The translations under genes and the position numbers were made by a program. Under the pieces are notes generated by a model. That model saw only the letters and a program-made list of their open reading frames with translations. It was not told the DNA's origin and did not search any database. 64,000 bases of DNA. Origin: JBDIAG01 sp047974565. GTDB taxonomy: Bacteria; Actinomycetota; Actinomycetes; Actinomycetales; CAWJMD01. This document shows positions 51,461-60,780 of this stretch, in pieces (the stretch's first letter is position 1; each line of letters begins with the position of its first letter). The DNA lies in assembly GCA_047974565.1 (NCBI GenBank), contig JBKECN010000034.1, forward strand, positions 1 through 64,000, given 5' to 3'.

Positions 51461-54204
51461 TGCCTTCGCCCGTGCTCGTACAGAAGCTCAGCGAACCGGA
51501 CCCGGCCGGGCTGGCCCGGCCCAGACTGCTGCAGCGGCTCGCCGACGCCGACGCGATGGGACTGGTGGTGGCCCCGGCGGGAGCCGGGAAGACCACCCTG
51601 CTGGCACATGCGGCGCGGGCCACCACCAGCCCGGTCGCCTGGTACACCCTCGCCCCCGAGGACGCCACCGAACAGTCCTTCGTAGCGCACCTGGGTGCTT
51701 CCATCGCCCGAGCCCTCGGCGAAACAGCCTGGGAAACTGAAACTCTCGATGGTCTCCTGCTTGAGTGGCAGGATCTGGGCGACACCCGGGACGGCCTGAC
51801 CTGCCTGGTCGTCCTCGACGACGTACACGAGATCTCCGGCCTGGCGGCCGAGTCGGCGCTCGCCAGGCTGGTGCGATTGCGCCCGGCCGGGATGCGCCTG
51901 CTGATCGGCTCACGGCGGGTGCCGGCACTGGCGCTGACCCGGCTCATCGCCGGAGGCACCGTCCTGCACATCGACGAGGACGACCTGCGATTTCGCTCCT
52001 GGGAGGTGGAGCAGCTCTACCGCAGCGTGTACGACGAACCGCTGTCCCCGGAGTCGGTGGCCGCTCTGGCCCGCCGGACCGGCGGGTGGGCCGCCGGCCT
52101 GCAGCTGTTCCACCTGTCCACCCAGGGCAAGCGCCAGGTCGACCGGGAACGAGCCGTACACCAACTCACCGGTCGCTCGCGGCTCATCCGCTCGTACCTG
52201 ACCGAGAACCTGGTGGACGAACTCCCCCCGCAGCGCCGCGATTTCCTGGTGCGGACCGTCACCCTCGGGGTGTTGCGCGGGGATCTGTGCGACGACCTGT
52301 TGGCGACCCAGGGGTCGGGCAGCGTCCTGGCCGAGTTGGAACGGGGCGGGTTCTTCACCACCTCCACCGACGATGGCGCGACCTACCGGTATCACCGGGT
52401 ACTGGCCAGCCACCTCGAGGTGTTGCTGGTGGAGTTGCACGGGGATGGGCGAGCCCGCGAGTTGTATGCCCGCAGTGCCGAACTGCTGGAGCAGTCCGGC
52501 TTCCTCGAAGCCGCCCTGCGAGCCTATGCCCGCGCCGACCGGTGGCCGGACGTCGCCCGGCTGACCCGGTTGTCCGCCTCCCAGGTCGCCCTCGACGAAC
52601 GGCTCGACCATCGCCGGATCCCGGTGCTGGCCCAGGACCCGTGGGTGGCGCTGAGCAGCGCACGACGCAGCGCCCGCAACGGCCGGCTGACCGCTGCGGT
52701 TGCTGGATACACCGAGGCCGAATCGCTGGCCGACGACGAGTCCTTCGCCCGGGTGTGCCGACACGAGCGATCCCTGTGCGAACTGTGGCTGCCGGGTGCG
52801 TCCATCTCCGCCGTGCACCGTCCGACGCCGATCCAACTGCTGCGCCAGGCGATGATCGCCCTGCCCACCGTGCAGTCGGCCCCGGCACTGCCCCCGTTGG
52901 TGTCCGCTGCGGTGCACCTGCTCGCCGGACGACCGGAGTCGGCGACGCGAGTGGTCGCCGAGACCGTCGGGCAGAACTCCGCCCCTGGGTGGCAGAGCCT
53001 GGGCCGGGCCGTGATCGCGGCCGCCCTCGATGCCATCGGCCCTGAGGGCCTCGACGACGGTATGCGCGCCCTGGAAGAGGTCGCCGCCACGGCCGACCAG
53101 GCTGGATACGGATGGCTGGCTCACCTGGCCACTGGCCTGCAGACCTGCGTGCTGGCGACCGCCGGGAGTGAGTTCTTCGACGTCGCCGAGCAGCTCGTGA
53201 TCGCCCGATTGCGCGACGACGACCCCTGGGGCGCCTCGATCCTCGGTCTGCTGGTGACTGCCGCGATGGCCGCAGCCGGTGAGAGCGAGGCGGTTCAGGC
53301 GCTGATGGCTGAGCTGAATCCCGCCTTGGCGGCGACGGACTCACCGGTGCTGCTCAGTTGGGCGGGCGGGATCGCCGCGGTCGGACGCGGTGAGGCGCCG
53401 GACCCGACCAGTGCGGATGCGTTGCAGGCCCGGCGCCTGGGGATCACCGGCTACAGCGACGCACTGGCACGCCTGACACCGGGTAGCCGAACAGTTCCGG
53501 CTCCGGCGATCAGCTCATCTGCGCTGACCTGCCTGGGTGCCTTCTGTGTGCAGGTCGACGGGTCCGGCGTCGACCTGGGTCCGCTGCGTCCGAGGGCACG
53601 AACCCTGCTCATGCTGTTGGCCATTCGGCACGGTCACGACGTGCACCGGGACCTGCTGATCGAAACCCTATGGCCGGGCACACCGGTGGACAAGGGAGCA
53701 CACCGGCTACACGTGGCAGCCTCCAGTGTGCGTCGGCTGCTGGCCGCCGCCGGATGCGGGGAGCAGGTGCTGGTACGCACCGGTGACGCCTACCGGCTCC
53801 AACTCGACGGCTGCGACGTCGACGTGGTTGAGGAACTGGCGCGCCGGATCGGCGCGGCCCGCGCCCGAGGCTCTTCCGCGGAGGTGGTGGACACCGGGCT
53901 GGAACTGCTTTCGCACTATGCCGGTGATCTTGTCCCCGAGGCAGGAACCGCGGAGTGGATCGTCGGCGAACGAGACAGGTTGCGGTTCCTGGCGTCCTCG
54001 GCGGCGCTGGAGGCAGCCGATGCCGCTGTTTCAGTGGGCCGGCTGGCCGACGCCTTGCGGGCGGCCCAGCGCTGCGTGGGGATCGATCCGCTGCGCGACA
54101 GCGGGTGGCGTCTGCTGGCGCAGATCCAGGAGCGGCTCGGCGAGCCGAGCGCGGCGGTGGTCACCCGGCGCGAGCATCAACGCGTGGTGGCCGAACTCAC
54201 CTGA
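51460..54204 (+). CDS. STAND-type ATPase regulator with SARP-like wHTH and BTAD
   Basis: 914 residues from ATG 51460 (GTG 51457 also possible); the start overlaps the hydrolase stop (GTGATG), so translation is coupled. An N-terminal P-loop VVAPAGAGKTTLL (about residue 32) and a Walker-B-like CLVVLDDVHE (about 107) mark a MalT/STAND NTPase; a helical repeat region fills the middle. The end has an OmpR-type winged helix (LRPRARTLLMLLAIRHGHDVHRDLLIETLW, about 705-740) and a bacterial transcriptional activation domain (about 785-914). It has no LuxR HTH. Position beside the injection-system cluster suggests it controls that cluster, which is inference. Confidence 0.85.
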   Translation: MPSPVLVQKLSEPDPAGLARPRLLQRLADADAMGLVVAPAGAGKTTLLAHAARATTSPVAWYTLAPEDATEQSFVAHLGASIARALGETAWETETLDGLLLEWQDLGDTRDGLTCLVVLDDVHEISGLAAESALARLVRLRPAGMRLLIGSRRVPALALTRLIAGGTVLHIDEDDLRFRSWEVEQLYRSVYDEPLSPESVAALARRTGGWAAGLQLFHLSTQGKRQVDRERAVHQLTGRSRLIRSYLTENLVDELPPQRRDFLVRTVTLGVLRGDLCDDLLATQGSGSVLAELERGGFFTTSTDDGATYRYHRVLASHLEVLLVELHGDGRARELYARSAELLEQSGFLEAALRAYARADRWPDVARLTRLSASQVALDERLDHRRIPVLAQDPWVALSSARRSARNGRLTAAVAGYTEAESLADDESFARVCRHERSLCELWLPGASISAVHRPTPIQLLRQAMIALPTVQSAPALPPLVSAAVHLLAGRPESATRVVAETVGQNSAPGWQSLGRAVIAAALDAIGPEGLDDGMRALEEVAATADQAGYGWLAHLATGLQTCVLATAGSEFFDVAEQLVIARLRDDDPWGASILGLLVTAAMAAAGESEAVQALMAELNPALAATDSPVLLSWAGGIAAVGRGEAPDPTSADALQARRLGITGYSDALARLTPGSRTVPAPAISSSALTCLGAFCVQVDGSGVDLGPLRPRARTLLMLLAIRHGHDVHRDLLIETLWPGTPVDKGAHRLHVAASSVRRLLAAAGCGEQVLVRTGDAYRLQLDGCDVDVVEELARRIGAARARGSSAEVVDTGLELLSHYAGDLVPEAGTAEWIVGERDRLRFLASSAALEAADAAVSVGRLADALRAAQRCVGIDPLRDSGWRLLAQIQERLGEPSAAVVTRREHQRVVAELT

Positions 54205-54215
54205 GGCCTCTCGCC

Positions 54216-54836
54216 TTACTCCTCGTCCGAGCTGGGAGCCTCTGCCTGCGAAGCACTCTCGACCGGCACGACGAGCACGCGGTGGATCACGTGAGCGGGC
54301 TTGACCGCTCGGACGATGGCGTCGAGGCGTTCGGAGTCGACGCGATCCGGCCGGTTGGCGCGAACCCGGACCACGAGGGCAGCCACGGGCTCGCCGGGCA
54401 AGGCATCGGTCGGATCGCGGGACCATCGTGCGCCGCCGGTCTCGACCACCTCGGTGGGCAGCCCGATCAAGGTCTCCACGATGAGCGCGATCCCCCGGGC
54501 GGTGCCGAGCCAGCCCTGCAGCCCGCTCATGGTTCGCAACAGTTCGCGTTGGCGCGGCACCGGGACCGACAGGTCGAGTTCCTCCACCCCGAGCCAGCCC
54601 GCCAGCCAACCGAGGCTGTCCGAGGGCGCCAGCTCGAGATCGAGATAGGCGTCGAAGGTGTCCAGTATCGCGATGACGGGGGCGAGCATCTCGTCTATCG
54701 CCGTGCAGAAGGCGGCCGTCACCGGATCGCCGCGGTACACCTGCGGCAGGGTGTACAGCAGCGGATGGGGACTGGCCGGGGCCGGCCGGGCGGAGTCGGC
54801 GAGATCCTCCGCGCGAGCCTGGGCGGTGACGCTCAT
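54216..54836 (-). CDS. eCIS tail protein I-like baseplate component
   Basis: 206 residues, phage tail protein P2-I type: PHPLLYTLPQVYRGD, FCTAIDEMLAPVIAILDTFD, LGWLAGWLGVEELDL and GLQGWLGTARGIALIVETLI. It should sit at the baseplate periphery near J. Its ATG overlaps the J-gene stop (ATGA). It is the last gene of the leftward cluster and converges with the regulator gene, only 11 bp apart. Confidence 0.88.
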   Translation of the reverse strand: MSVTAQARAEDLADSARPAPASPHPLLYTLPQVYRGDPVTAAFCTAIDEMLAPVIAILDTFDAYLDLELAPSDSLGWLAGWLGVEELDLSVPVPRQRELLRTMSGLQGWLGTARGIALIVETLIGLPTEVVETGGARWSRDPTDALPGEPVAALVVRVRANRPDRVDSERLDAIVRAVKPAHVIHRVLVVPVESASQAEAPSSDEE

Positions 54837-56791
54837 CGCACGCGCACCTGATGGTCGTAGGAGAAGACCAGATCGGTGGCCGCCAACTCCAGACGCTGCA
54901 CCGCAGAGCCACGACGCGCCCGCCCGGGTTGACCCTCCAAAGGCTCTGCCGGGTACAACGACACCTCCACGTCCCGGGACATGTCCACCCCCGGCGTGCC
55001 GGCCAGCACCGCGTGCAACTCGTGAGTCGTCACCGCGCGACCGAACGGCCAGCCCTGGCCCCGCGGGCCGCCGACCAGGGGATGCAGCAGGCGGTACAGG
55101 CCGCCCACGACCCGTTGCCGCACCACGTCCGGGTCGGCCCGGGCCACCGCGGCGACGCTCACCACCGCGGTGACCCACTGGTAATGGGGCGGTGCCACCA
55201 GCAGCCGGGTGCCGACCAGCCGGTGCTCGTCCAAGGCCATCGTGATGCGTTGCAGGGTGGCGTTGGAGACGTTCAGGTCGTCTCGGCGCACCCGGCCCAG
55301 GTCATCGCTGGCCACGTGCGGCACGACCAGCAATCGGATGCCGCCGGCCTCGGCGTTGGACTGGGCGGTGACACAGTGCACGCGCGCGGCCTCGGGTGCC
55401 ACGTCGCGGGCCAGGTGCTCGAAGTCCTCGGCGGTGACCGCACGCCCGCGCGATCGCAGCAGCAGTGGCCCGCGCACCTTGGCGTCGGCAAGCGACTCCG
55501 GGTCGGCTCCTCCGGCGGCCGGCGCCCGGTTCTCGACCCGGCTCACGTACGGCACGCTCGTCTTGAGCACCCGGATCGCTCCGGCTGCCACGTTGCCGAC
55601 CCGGCCTCCACCGGCGCGATAGGTGGTCAGTTCCGCCGCAGCGCCCAGCGGCGGCACCGCCCCGTAGTGACGCAGACCGCCCTCAGCCAGCCGCACGGCC
55701 GGTCCGAAGTGCACCTCCCCCGCGGTCAGGTCCAGCCTGAAGTGTCGATCGCTGGGCCCCGACGACGCGAAATCACTTACCTGGGTCCAGGTTTGCGGGC
55801 CGGCGTCGGTCATCACCCGCAATTCGGCGGTCGCCGAGGGCACCAGCGGACGATGCTGCAGGCTCAGCCGTTGTCCTGCGCTGCCGTCGCAATGGCCGAG
55901 CCGTTCGCCGTGCACCACCATGGCGTGCTCCATGTCGGTGGTGCCGCCCACGGTGAAGGCCTCCAGCGAACGCACCAGCGGCGATTGGGTGTACGTGCGC
56001 TGGCCTTCGGCGGGTTCGATCAGTCGGCACCGCAACCAGCCGGCGCGCTGGCGGGCCACGATGGACGTCTGGTGCCCGGCGGGCACATGCACGACCACTT
56101 CACCGGCCCGGTTCAGGCCACCGGTGGTGTCCCGGTCCAGGTCACACCCGGTCCACTCGGTGCCGGTCCAGGCCTCCCACACCAGCGGCGGGTTGCGTGG
56201 ATCGACCCCGACCCCGGCCACCTCGCAGTCGATCCGCACCAGCACCGCGCACCGGGGTACCGCCTCACTGAGGCCGACGAGCAGGCAGTCTCCGACTTGC
56301 GGGCTGGCGGAGAACGGGGTGAAGGCCTGGCCGGCGAGCAACCCGGCAGTAGTGTCCAGCGGGTCGGCACCCACGGCGTGCGCTGCACTTGCCTGGAAGG
56401 CGCACGGCATTATCCGCAGATCCTCCAGGGTGGAGAAGACGATGGCCTCGTGGATGTCGGTGCGCGCCGTGGCCACCTCGGTTTCGGCCCTGACCAGGAC
56501 GGTCTGTGGTTGTGGTGCAGACAACCAGAAAGTCACCGCGCCCCGAGCCGCCGCCGGGGCGCGTAGCTCCACGCCGATCATCTCCAGGAACTTCACGTAG
56601 TGCCGGTCGGGCACTCGGTTGAGCCGGTAGATGAGCTGATCCACCATCGCGGCAGTGGCCTCGATCAGGGTGACTCCGGGGTCGGACACGTTGTGATCCG
56701 TCCAGCTGGGACATTGTCGCTGGACGGTCCGCTTGGCCTCGTCCACCAACTGCTGGAAGGTGCGGTCATCGAGTTCTGGTGCGGGAAGCAT
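54833..56791 (-). CDS. eCIS baseplate assembly protein J (gp6-like, Afp11-type)
   Basis: 652 residues. The start (PAPELDDRTFQQLVDEAKRT) followed by WTDHNVSDPGVTLIEATAAM and QLIYRLNRVPDRHYVKFLEM is characteristic of putative baseplate assembly proteins in R-type tailocin/eCIS clusters. The C-terminal half (RGRAVTAEDFEHLARDVAPE, GVDMSRDVEVSLYP) matches the gpJ wedge. It forms the baseplate wedge ring around the spike. Four bases separate it from gp25. Confidence 0.93.
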   Translation of the reverse strand: MLPAPELDDRTFQQLVDEAKRTVQRQCPSWTDHNVSDPGVTLIEATAAMVDQLIYRLNRVPDRHYVKFLEMIGVELRAPAAARGAVTFWLSAPQPQTVLVRAETEVATARTDIHEAIVFSTLEDLRIMPCAFQASAAHAVGADPLDTTAGLLAGQAFTPFSASPQVGDCLLVGLSEAVPRCAVLVRIDCEVAGVGVDPRNPPLVWEAWTGTEWTGCDLDRDTTGGLNRAGEVVVHVPAGHQTSIVARQRAGWLRCRLIEPAEGQRTYTQSPLVRSLEAFTVGGTTDMEHAMVVHGERLGHCDGSAGQRLSLQHRPLVPSATAELRVMTDAGPQTWTQVSDFASSGPSDRHFRLDLTAGEVHFGPAVRLAEGGLRHYGAVPPLGAAAELTTYRAGGGRVGNVAAGAIRVLKTSVPYVSRVENRAPAAGGADPESLADAKVRGPLLLRSRGRAVTAEDFEHLARDVAPEAARVHCVTAQSNAEAGGIRLLVVPHVASDDLGRVRRDDLNVSNATLQRITMALDEHRLVGTRLLVAPPHYQWVTAVVSVAAVARADPDVVRQRVVGGLYRLLHPLVGGPRGQGWPFGRAVTTHELHAVLAGTPGVDMSRDVEVSLYPAEPLEGQPGRARRGSAVQRLELAATDLVFSYDHQVRVR

Positions 56792-56795
56792 GATC

Positions 56796-57203
56796 TCACC
56801 CCTGGCTGGGTTCGGTCGGGATCACATAGAACGGAAAGACCAGGTTGCGTGGGTCGTTCAGGCCACGCAGGCTGTATCGCAGGTCGATGACCACGACCCC
56901 GTCGTCGATGTGGCCGTAGCCGACCCCCACGTCGAGCACGTCGATCCGGGGCTCCCAACGCTCCAGCGCCTGACGCACGTCGAAGGCGATCTGCCCGGCG
57001 GTCGCGGCATTGGCCGGGCCGAAGACGTGATCGTGTATGCGACAACCGAACTCGGGCCGCATCGGCCGCTCGCCGCGGGCGGTGCCCAGGATCAGCCTGA
57101 TCGCCTCCTCGATCTCCCGTTGCCGACGGACCAGGGCTATCCCTCCGGTCGCGTCGGTGGTCACCGGGAAGGCCCACCCGGCTCCGACGAAGTCCACGCT
57201 CAT
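56796..57203 (-). CDS. eCIS baseplate wedge protein gp25 (Afp9-type)
   Basis: 135 residues. The gp25/GPW family: REIEEAIRLILGTARGERPM, then RPEFGCRIHDHVF (the sheath-initiating EPR-type motif, here RPEFG), and ALERWEPRIDVLDV. It links sheath to baseplate. Three bases separate its stop from the PAAR gene's ATG end. Confidence 0.94.
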   Translation of the reverse strand: MSVDFVGAGWAFPVTTDATGGIALVRRQREIEEAIRLILGTARGERPMRPEFGCRIHDHVFGPANAATAGQIAFDVRQALERWEPRIDVLDVGVGYGHIDDGVVVIDLRYSLRGLNDPRNLVFPFYVIPTEPSQG

Positions 57204-57206
57204 CTG

Positions 57207-57488
57207 TCAGCCTCCGATCATCACGTTCACGGCACCGGTGACGATGGGCGCCCCGCATGCAGCCAGGTCACCGATCCGGGCCGCGGGAAGTCCCCCGATG
57301 AGCACGGTCGCCGAGCCCGGCCCGACGATGGTCGAGGGCGGATGCACCGCCGGTGGCGGGAAGGAGCACACGTGTGGGGTACCGACGGTGGCCGCCGGCA
57401 TGCCGCTGATCAGCACCGTGGGCACACCCGGCGGGGTGATCAGCCCGGGGTGTGCGGTGGTGTCCCCCACTCGCGCGGCCGGAGGCAT
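57207..57488 (-). CDS. eCIS PAAR-domain spike tip (Afp10-type)
   Basis: 93 residues. PAAR repeats PPAARVGDTTAHPG, GMPAATVGTPHVCSF and GLPAARIGDLAACGAP supply His/Cys that bind a metal at the tip of a beta-helical cone. It caps the VgrG trimer. It has no C-terminal toxin extension. Confidence 0.94.
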   Translation of the reverse strand: MPPAARVGDTTAHPGLITPPGVPTVLISGMPAATVGTPHVCSFPPPAVHPPSTIVGPGSATVLIGGLPAARIGDLAACGAPIVTGAVNVMIGG

Positions 57489-57531
57489 TACCGGGCCCCG
57501 ATCAGGGCGGCACGGTCGGCGGCGTTTCCCG

Positions 57532-59346
57532 TCAGTTGATCCGGACCATGGGCGCCGAGATACTGCATGTCCCGCCTCCTTTCACCTCGGTGGCGGACTG
57601 GCCCTGCAAGGTGGCCATGCTGCCCTTGAGGTCGAGGGCAGCGTTGGTGGTCACCGACACCGGGCCGGATCCGCCGTCGATCTCGACCCCCGCGGTGGCC
57701 TTGAGTGAGACCTTCTGGGCGCTCAGCTCCAGGTTCGCGGTGTCGGCGTTGACGGTCACGCCCTTCTTGCCTTCCAGCAGGATGTGACCATCGGCGTGCA
57801 CCGTGATGGCGGTCTCCACCGCGTCCATCCGCAGGGTGAGGGCACCGTCGCCGGCGTCCAGCAGGATCCCCTCGCACTGCCCGTCCTGATCGAGCAGGTC
57901 GATCCGATGCCCGCGCCGGGAGACGAAGGACCGCCGGGTCACCGCCCCCACCCCCGAGTCCACCGGATCGGGGTCGTGCCGATGCGGGACGTCCACCCCG
58001 TTGTACAGCCCGCCGATGACGAATGGCTTTCTGTTGTCGCCCTGTTCGAAGGCGACGAGAACCTCGTCGCCCACCTCGGGGAGCACCAGCAGGCCACGGT
58101 CGGCGCCGGCTCCCGGCTGCACCGTCCGCGCCCAGGAACTCGTGTAGTCCTGGCTCAACCAGGGCATGCTGACCTTGACCCGTCCCAGGTTCTGGGGGTC
58201 GTGGATGTCGGTGACCAGGGCCGTGACCACCCCGGGCTCGCGGGTGCTGGCCGGCTGGCCACCGGCCAGAGCGAACAGGCTGCGGTCCTGCTGACCGCAG
58301 ACTCGGATGGTGGTGGTGTAGCCGCTGGTCGGATCGAGCCGGTGACGGGACGCGGTGATCGTGTATTTGCCGTCGAAGGGCGTGCCCAGCCCGGTGATCG
58401 ACGCGGCCGTCCCGGCGCGCAGCTGCGGATTGCCTCGAGCGACCGCCTCCAACTCGGCGAAGGCGGAGGACACGGCCTCACCCAGTGCGGCGGCCGTGGC
58501 GTCCACCTCGGCCTGCGTCCCCAGCGGGGTGTCCGTGGCGACGTACCGTTCGCTGCCGAATGCCTGCGCCAGCCCGGCCGGCGTCAGGTCCGTCAACTCG
58601 ACGGTGCTGGTCCTGGCGTCCGCCGTGGCGACCAGTGCCTCCTTGTTCTCCACACTCCACCCGCGCACCTCGACCTGGGTCACCTGTTGGGCGGAGGTGA
58701 CGACGCTGCGGGCCCGCAGCAGGTCGGTGCCCACGTGCAGGGCGAGTGGCTGGGTGAGCGGCTGGCCGTCGGTGGCGGGGGCGGTGGCTGCCTGGGTCGG
58801 GGCGGTGAAGGAGAAGGCCCCCTCGCGCACCGACACCTCACGGCCGCTCTCGCGAGCCAATCGATGCAGGAACTCCCAGTCCGTGCAGCCGAACTGGCCC
58901 ACGTGCTCGAAGACGGTGGTGGTGGGTTCGACGGTGCCGATCCGCAGTCCGGCTCGTTGGGCCACCTTGGTGGCGATGTCGGAGGCGGTCATCTGGGTGT
59001 AGGCCTGCGTCCGGCGGGCCCGGAACAGCCGATGCGCCGGGTCATAGCCGCGGATCACCGTGAACGACCCGGCTCCGGCGAACTCCGCCTCCAGCGCGGT
59101 GATCTCGCCCTCGATCAGGGCCGCCGGGGTGGGTGACTCCCCGGTGAGCACGCTGATCTTCACGCTCGCGCCGACGGTGGCGCGACTCTTGTCCACCACG
59201 ATCCGCCCATCATCGCGAAAGCGCAGCATGAACCGGTCCGGCAGTTGCTGGGTGTCGTCCACCTCGGCGTCGACGAGCAGTGGCAGCAGATCCGCGGGCA
59301 ATGGTGCGCCGCCGATCTCGACGAGAAAGCTACTGGTGGCCGGCAT
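57532..59346 (-). CDS. eCIS VgrG-like spike protein (Afp8-type)
   Basis: 604 residues. The gp27-like part has YDPAHRLFRARRTQAYTQMT and QFGCTDWEFLHRLARESGR. The OB-fold/gp5 part starts near PGVVTALVTDIHDPQNLGRV and includes LLVLPEVGDEVLVAFEQGD with FVIGGLYNG. A C-terminal beta-helix (LLEGKKGVTVNADTANLELS) carries the PAAR tip. No added effector domain is seen. It forms the central spike trimer. Confidence 0.95.
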   Translation of the reverse strand: MPATSSFLVEIGGAPLPADLLPLLVDAEVDDTQQLPDRFMLRFRDDGRIVVDKSRATVGASVKISVLTGESPTPAALIEGEITALEAEFAGAGSFTVIRGYDPAHRLFRARRTQAYTQMTASDIATKVAQRAGLRIGTVEPTTTVFEHVGQFGCTDWEFLHRLARESGREVSVREGAFSFTAPTQAATAPATDGQPLTQPLALHVGTDLLRARSVVTSAQQVTQVEVRGWSVENKEALVATADARTSTVELTDLTPAGLAQAFGSERYVATDTPLGTQAEVDATAAALGEAVSSAFAELEAVARGNPQLRAGTAASITGLGTPFDGKYTITASRHRLDPTSGYTTTIRVCGQQDRSLFALAGGQPASTREPGVVTALVTDIHDPQNLGRVKVSMPWLSQDYTSSWARTVQPGAGADRGLLVLPEVGDEVLVAFEQGDNRKPFVIGGLYNGVDVPHRHDPDPVDSGVGAVTRRSFVSRRGHRIDLLDQDGQCEGILLDAGDGALTLRMDAVETAITVHADGHILLEGKKGVTVNADTANLELSAQKVSLKATAGVEIDGGSGPVSVTTNAALDLKGSMATLQGQSATEVKGGGTCSISAPMVRIN

Positions 59347-59349
59347 GAT

Positions 59350-60108
59350 TCACCCCAGTTCGCTGGCGGGAGGAAGCAGGATGACGGTGCCGGCTGGGAT
59401 CCGCATCGGGTCGTCGATGTCGTTGTAGGCGGCCAGGCGTCGCCACTGGGTGGGGTCGGCGTACTCGGCGAAGCTGAGCGAGGCCAGGGTGTCCCCGGCC
59501 AGCACCCGGTGGGCCCGGTGCACGATGCGTCCGCCGCTGGTGGGGTTCTGCCGGGACTGCGGTGCCGGCATCTCCTCCAGGGAGATGCTGCACGAGGCTC
59601 GCACCGGCGTTCCGTCGGCGCTGAACAGCGTGTATTTGGCGGTCACCGAGCTGATGTACGCGGGGAAACTGGTGATGCTCCCCCACTCCAGGACGGCGAG
59701 CGGCGGTGTCGGGGTCTGCTGGCCGCTGGACTGTTCGGTCACCACCAGGCAGGCGAACAGTTGCTCCACCTGAGCCACCACGCCGGTGCCCGGATCGTCG
59801 GTGGCGTCGAAGAACATCTCCAGAGTGAGTTTGCACGGCTCCGACCCCTTGAACTCCGGTGGCCCGGCCCGCTTGGCGCCCCGGGCGGTGCTGCGCTCCC
59901 ATTTCGCCTGCTTGGCGATCTGGACCTCTTTGGGGTTGAACTGAAAGTGGATCGAGTCGATCTCCGCGCCGGGCACGCCGCCACCGTTCTCGGACTTCAG
60001 CTCATACAGCTTGAGCACCGCCCGCTGCATCTGGCTGCGGGAGGAGTAGTCCAGGCTCTCGGTGTCGGAGCTGGAACCTGCGCTGGTCAGTGCGATCGCG
60101 GTGGGCAT
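59350..60108 (-). CDS. eCIS LysM-domain hub protein (Afp7-type)
   Basis: 252 residues from ATG 60108 with AAGGAG upstream; the longer frame from 60633 is rejected. The N-terminal part (IHFQFNPKEVQIAKQAKWER, KGSEPCKLTLEMFFDATDD) is the family's tube-to-spike adapter; the C-terminal LysM-like part (HRVLAGDTLASLSFAEYADP, PMRIPAGTVILLP) ends the chain. It connects the tube to VgrG and may contact peptidoglycan. The 116 bp to the previous gene hold short GAGTCATCT repeats. Confidence 0.92.
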   Translation of the reverse strand: MPTAIALTSAGSSSDTESLDYSSRSQMQRAVLKLYELKSENGGGVPGAEIDSIHFQFNPKEVQIAKQAKWERSTARGAKRAGPPEFKGSEPCKLTLEMFFDATDDPGTGVVAQVEQLFACLVVTEQSSGQQTPTPPLAVLEWGSITSFPAYISSVTAKYTLFSADGTPVRASCSISLEEMPAPQSRQNPTSGGRIVHRAHRVLAGDTLASLSFAEYADPTQWRRLAAYNDIDDPMRIPAGTVILLPPASELG

Positions 60109-60224
60109 AGCGTGGCTCCTTACGGCGAGACGACGCGCCGGGTCCGGCGCCTGCTGCGGACCCGGGGCGGTGGCGGACGGTGGGTCATCGGAGTCATCTG
60201 CGTTATCTGAGTCATCTGAGTCGT

Positions 60225-60668
60225 TCAGACGGTGAAGCCGTGGTGGGCGAACTCGATGGTCTCCATCGCGACCTTGGGTGAGTCGGCGTTCAGGCTGGGC
60301 CCGCTCCACCGCACCGGGACCACGCCGAGCAGTTGCCAGCTGGTCACCGTGGTGCCGTCGGCGGTGCGCGCACTGACCGTCGCGGTGCATGGTTTGACGG
60401 TTCCGGTCATCGAGGCGAGCCATTTGACGACGGCCGCGGTGTGGGCGCACACGGGCCGGGTGAGTTTGACGTTGGAGTACTTGATCCGGCTTGGCAACTG
60501 CCATACGAAGCGGTTGTTGCCGCCTTCTTCGCGTTGTTCCAGTACCACTTCCATGCCCAGTCCCTCGCAGGAGGCGAAGGTGCCGAGTTCCTCCTTGCTG
60601 CCGGTCTCCAGGTCCAACTGGACGCTCCAGCACACACTGACCGGGGCGTCCGGGGTGGTGGTCGTCAT
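60225..60668 (-). CDS. eCIS tube protein, gp19-like (tube initiator, Afp5-type)
   Basis: 147 residues, T4 gp19-like family: ELGTFASCEGLGMEVVLEQR, GGNNRFVWQLPSRIKYSNVK, LTRPV and a C-terminal VAMETIEFAHHGF. It could be the initiating tube layer on the spike, since the main tube and sheath genes are not in this window. The start ATG 60668 has GAGAGAC upstream, weak. Confidence 0.9.
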   Translation of the reverse strand: MTTTTPDAPVSVCWSVQLDLETGSKEELGTFASCEGLGMEVVLEQREEGGNNRFVWQLPSRIKYSNVKLTRPVCAHTAAVVKWLASMTGTVKPCTATVSARTADGTTVTSWQLLGVVPVRWSGPSLNADSPKVAMETIEFAHHGFTV

Positions 60669-60780
60669 GGTCTCTCCCGTGGGTGCTGTCGGGTCTGAAG
60701 GGTGGACGTAGGGGGTCGGGCTCGGTGGATGCGTGGGCTCGGTGGGTGGGTGGGTGGGCTCGGTGGAGGTGCGCGCCGGG

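Noticed and set aside
51457..54204. LuxR-family (LAL) regulator
   Set aside because: The ATPase part fits, but the C-terminus is an OmpR-type winged helix plus BTAD, not a LuxR helix-turn-helix.
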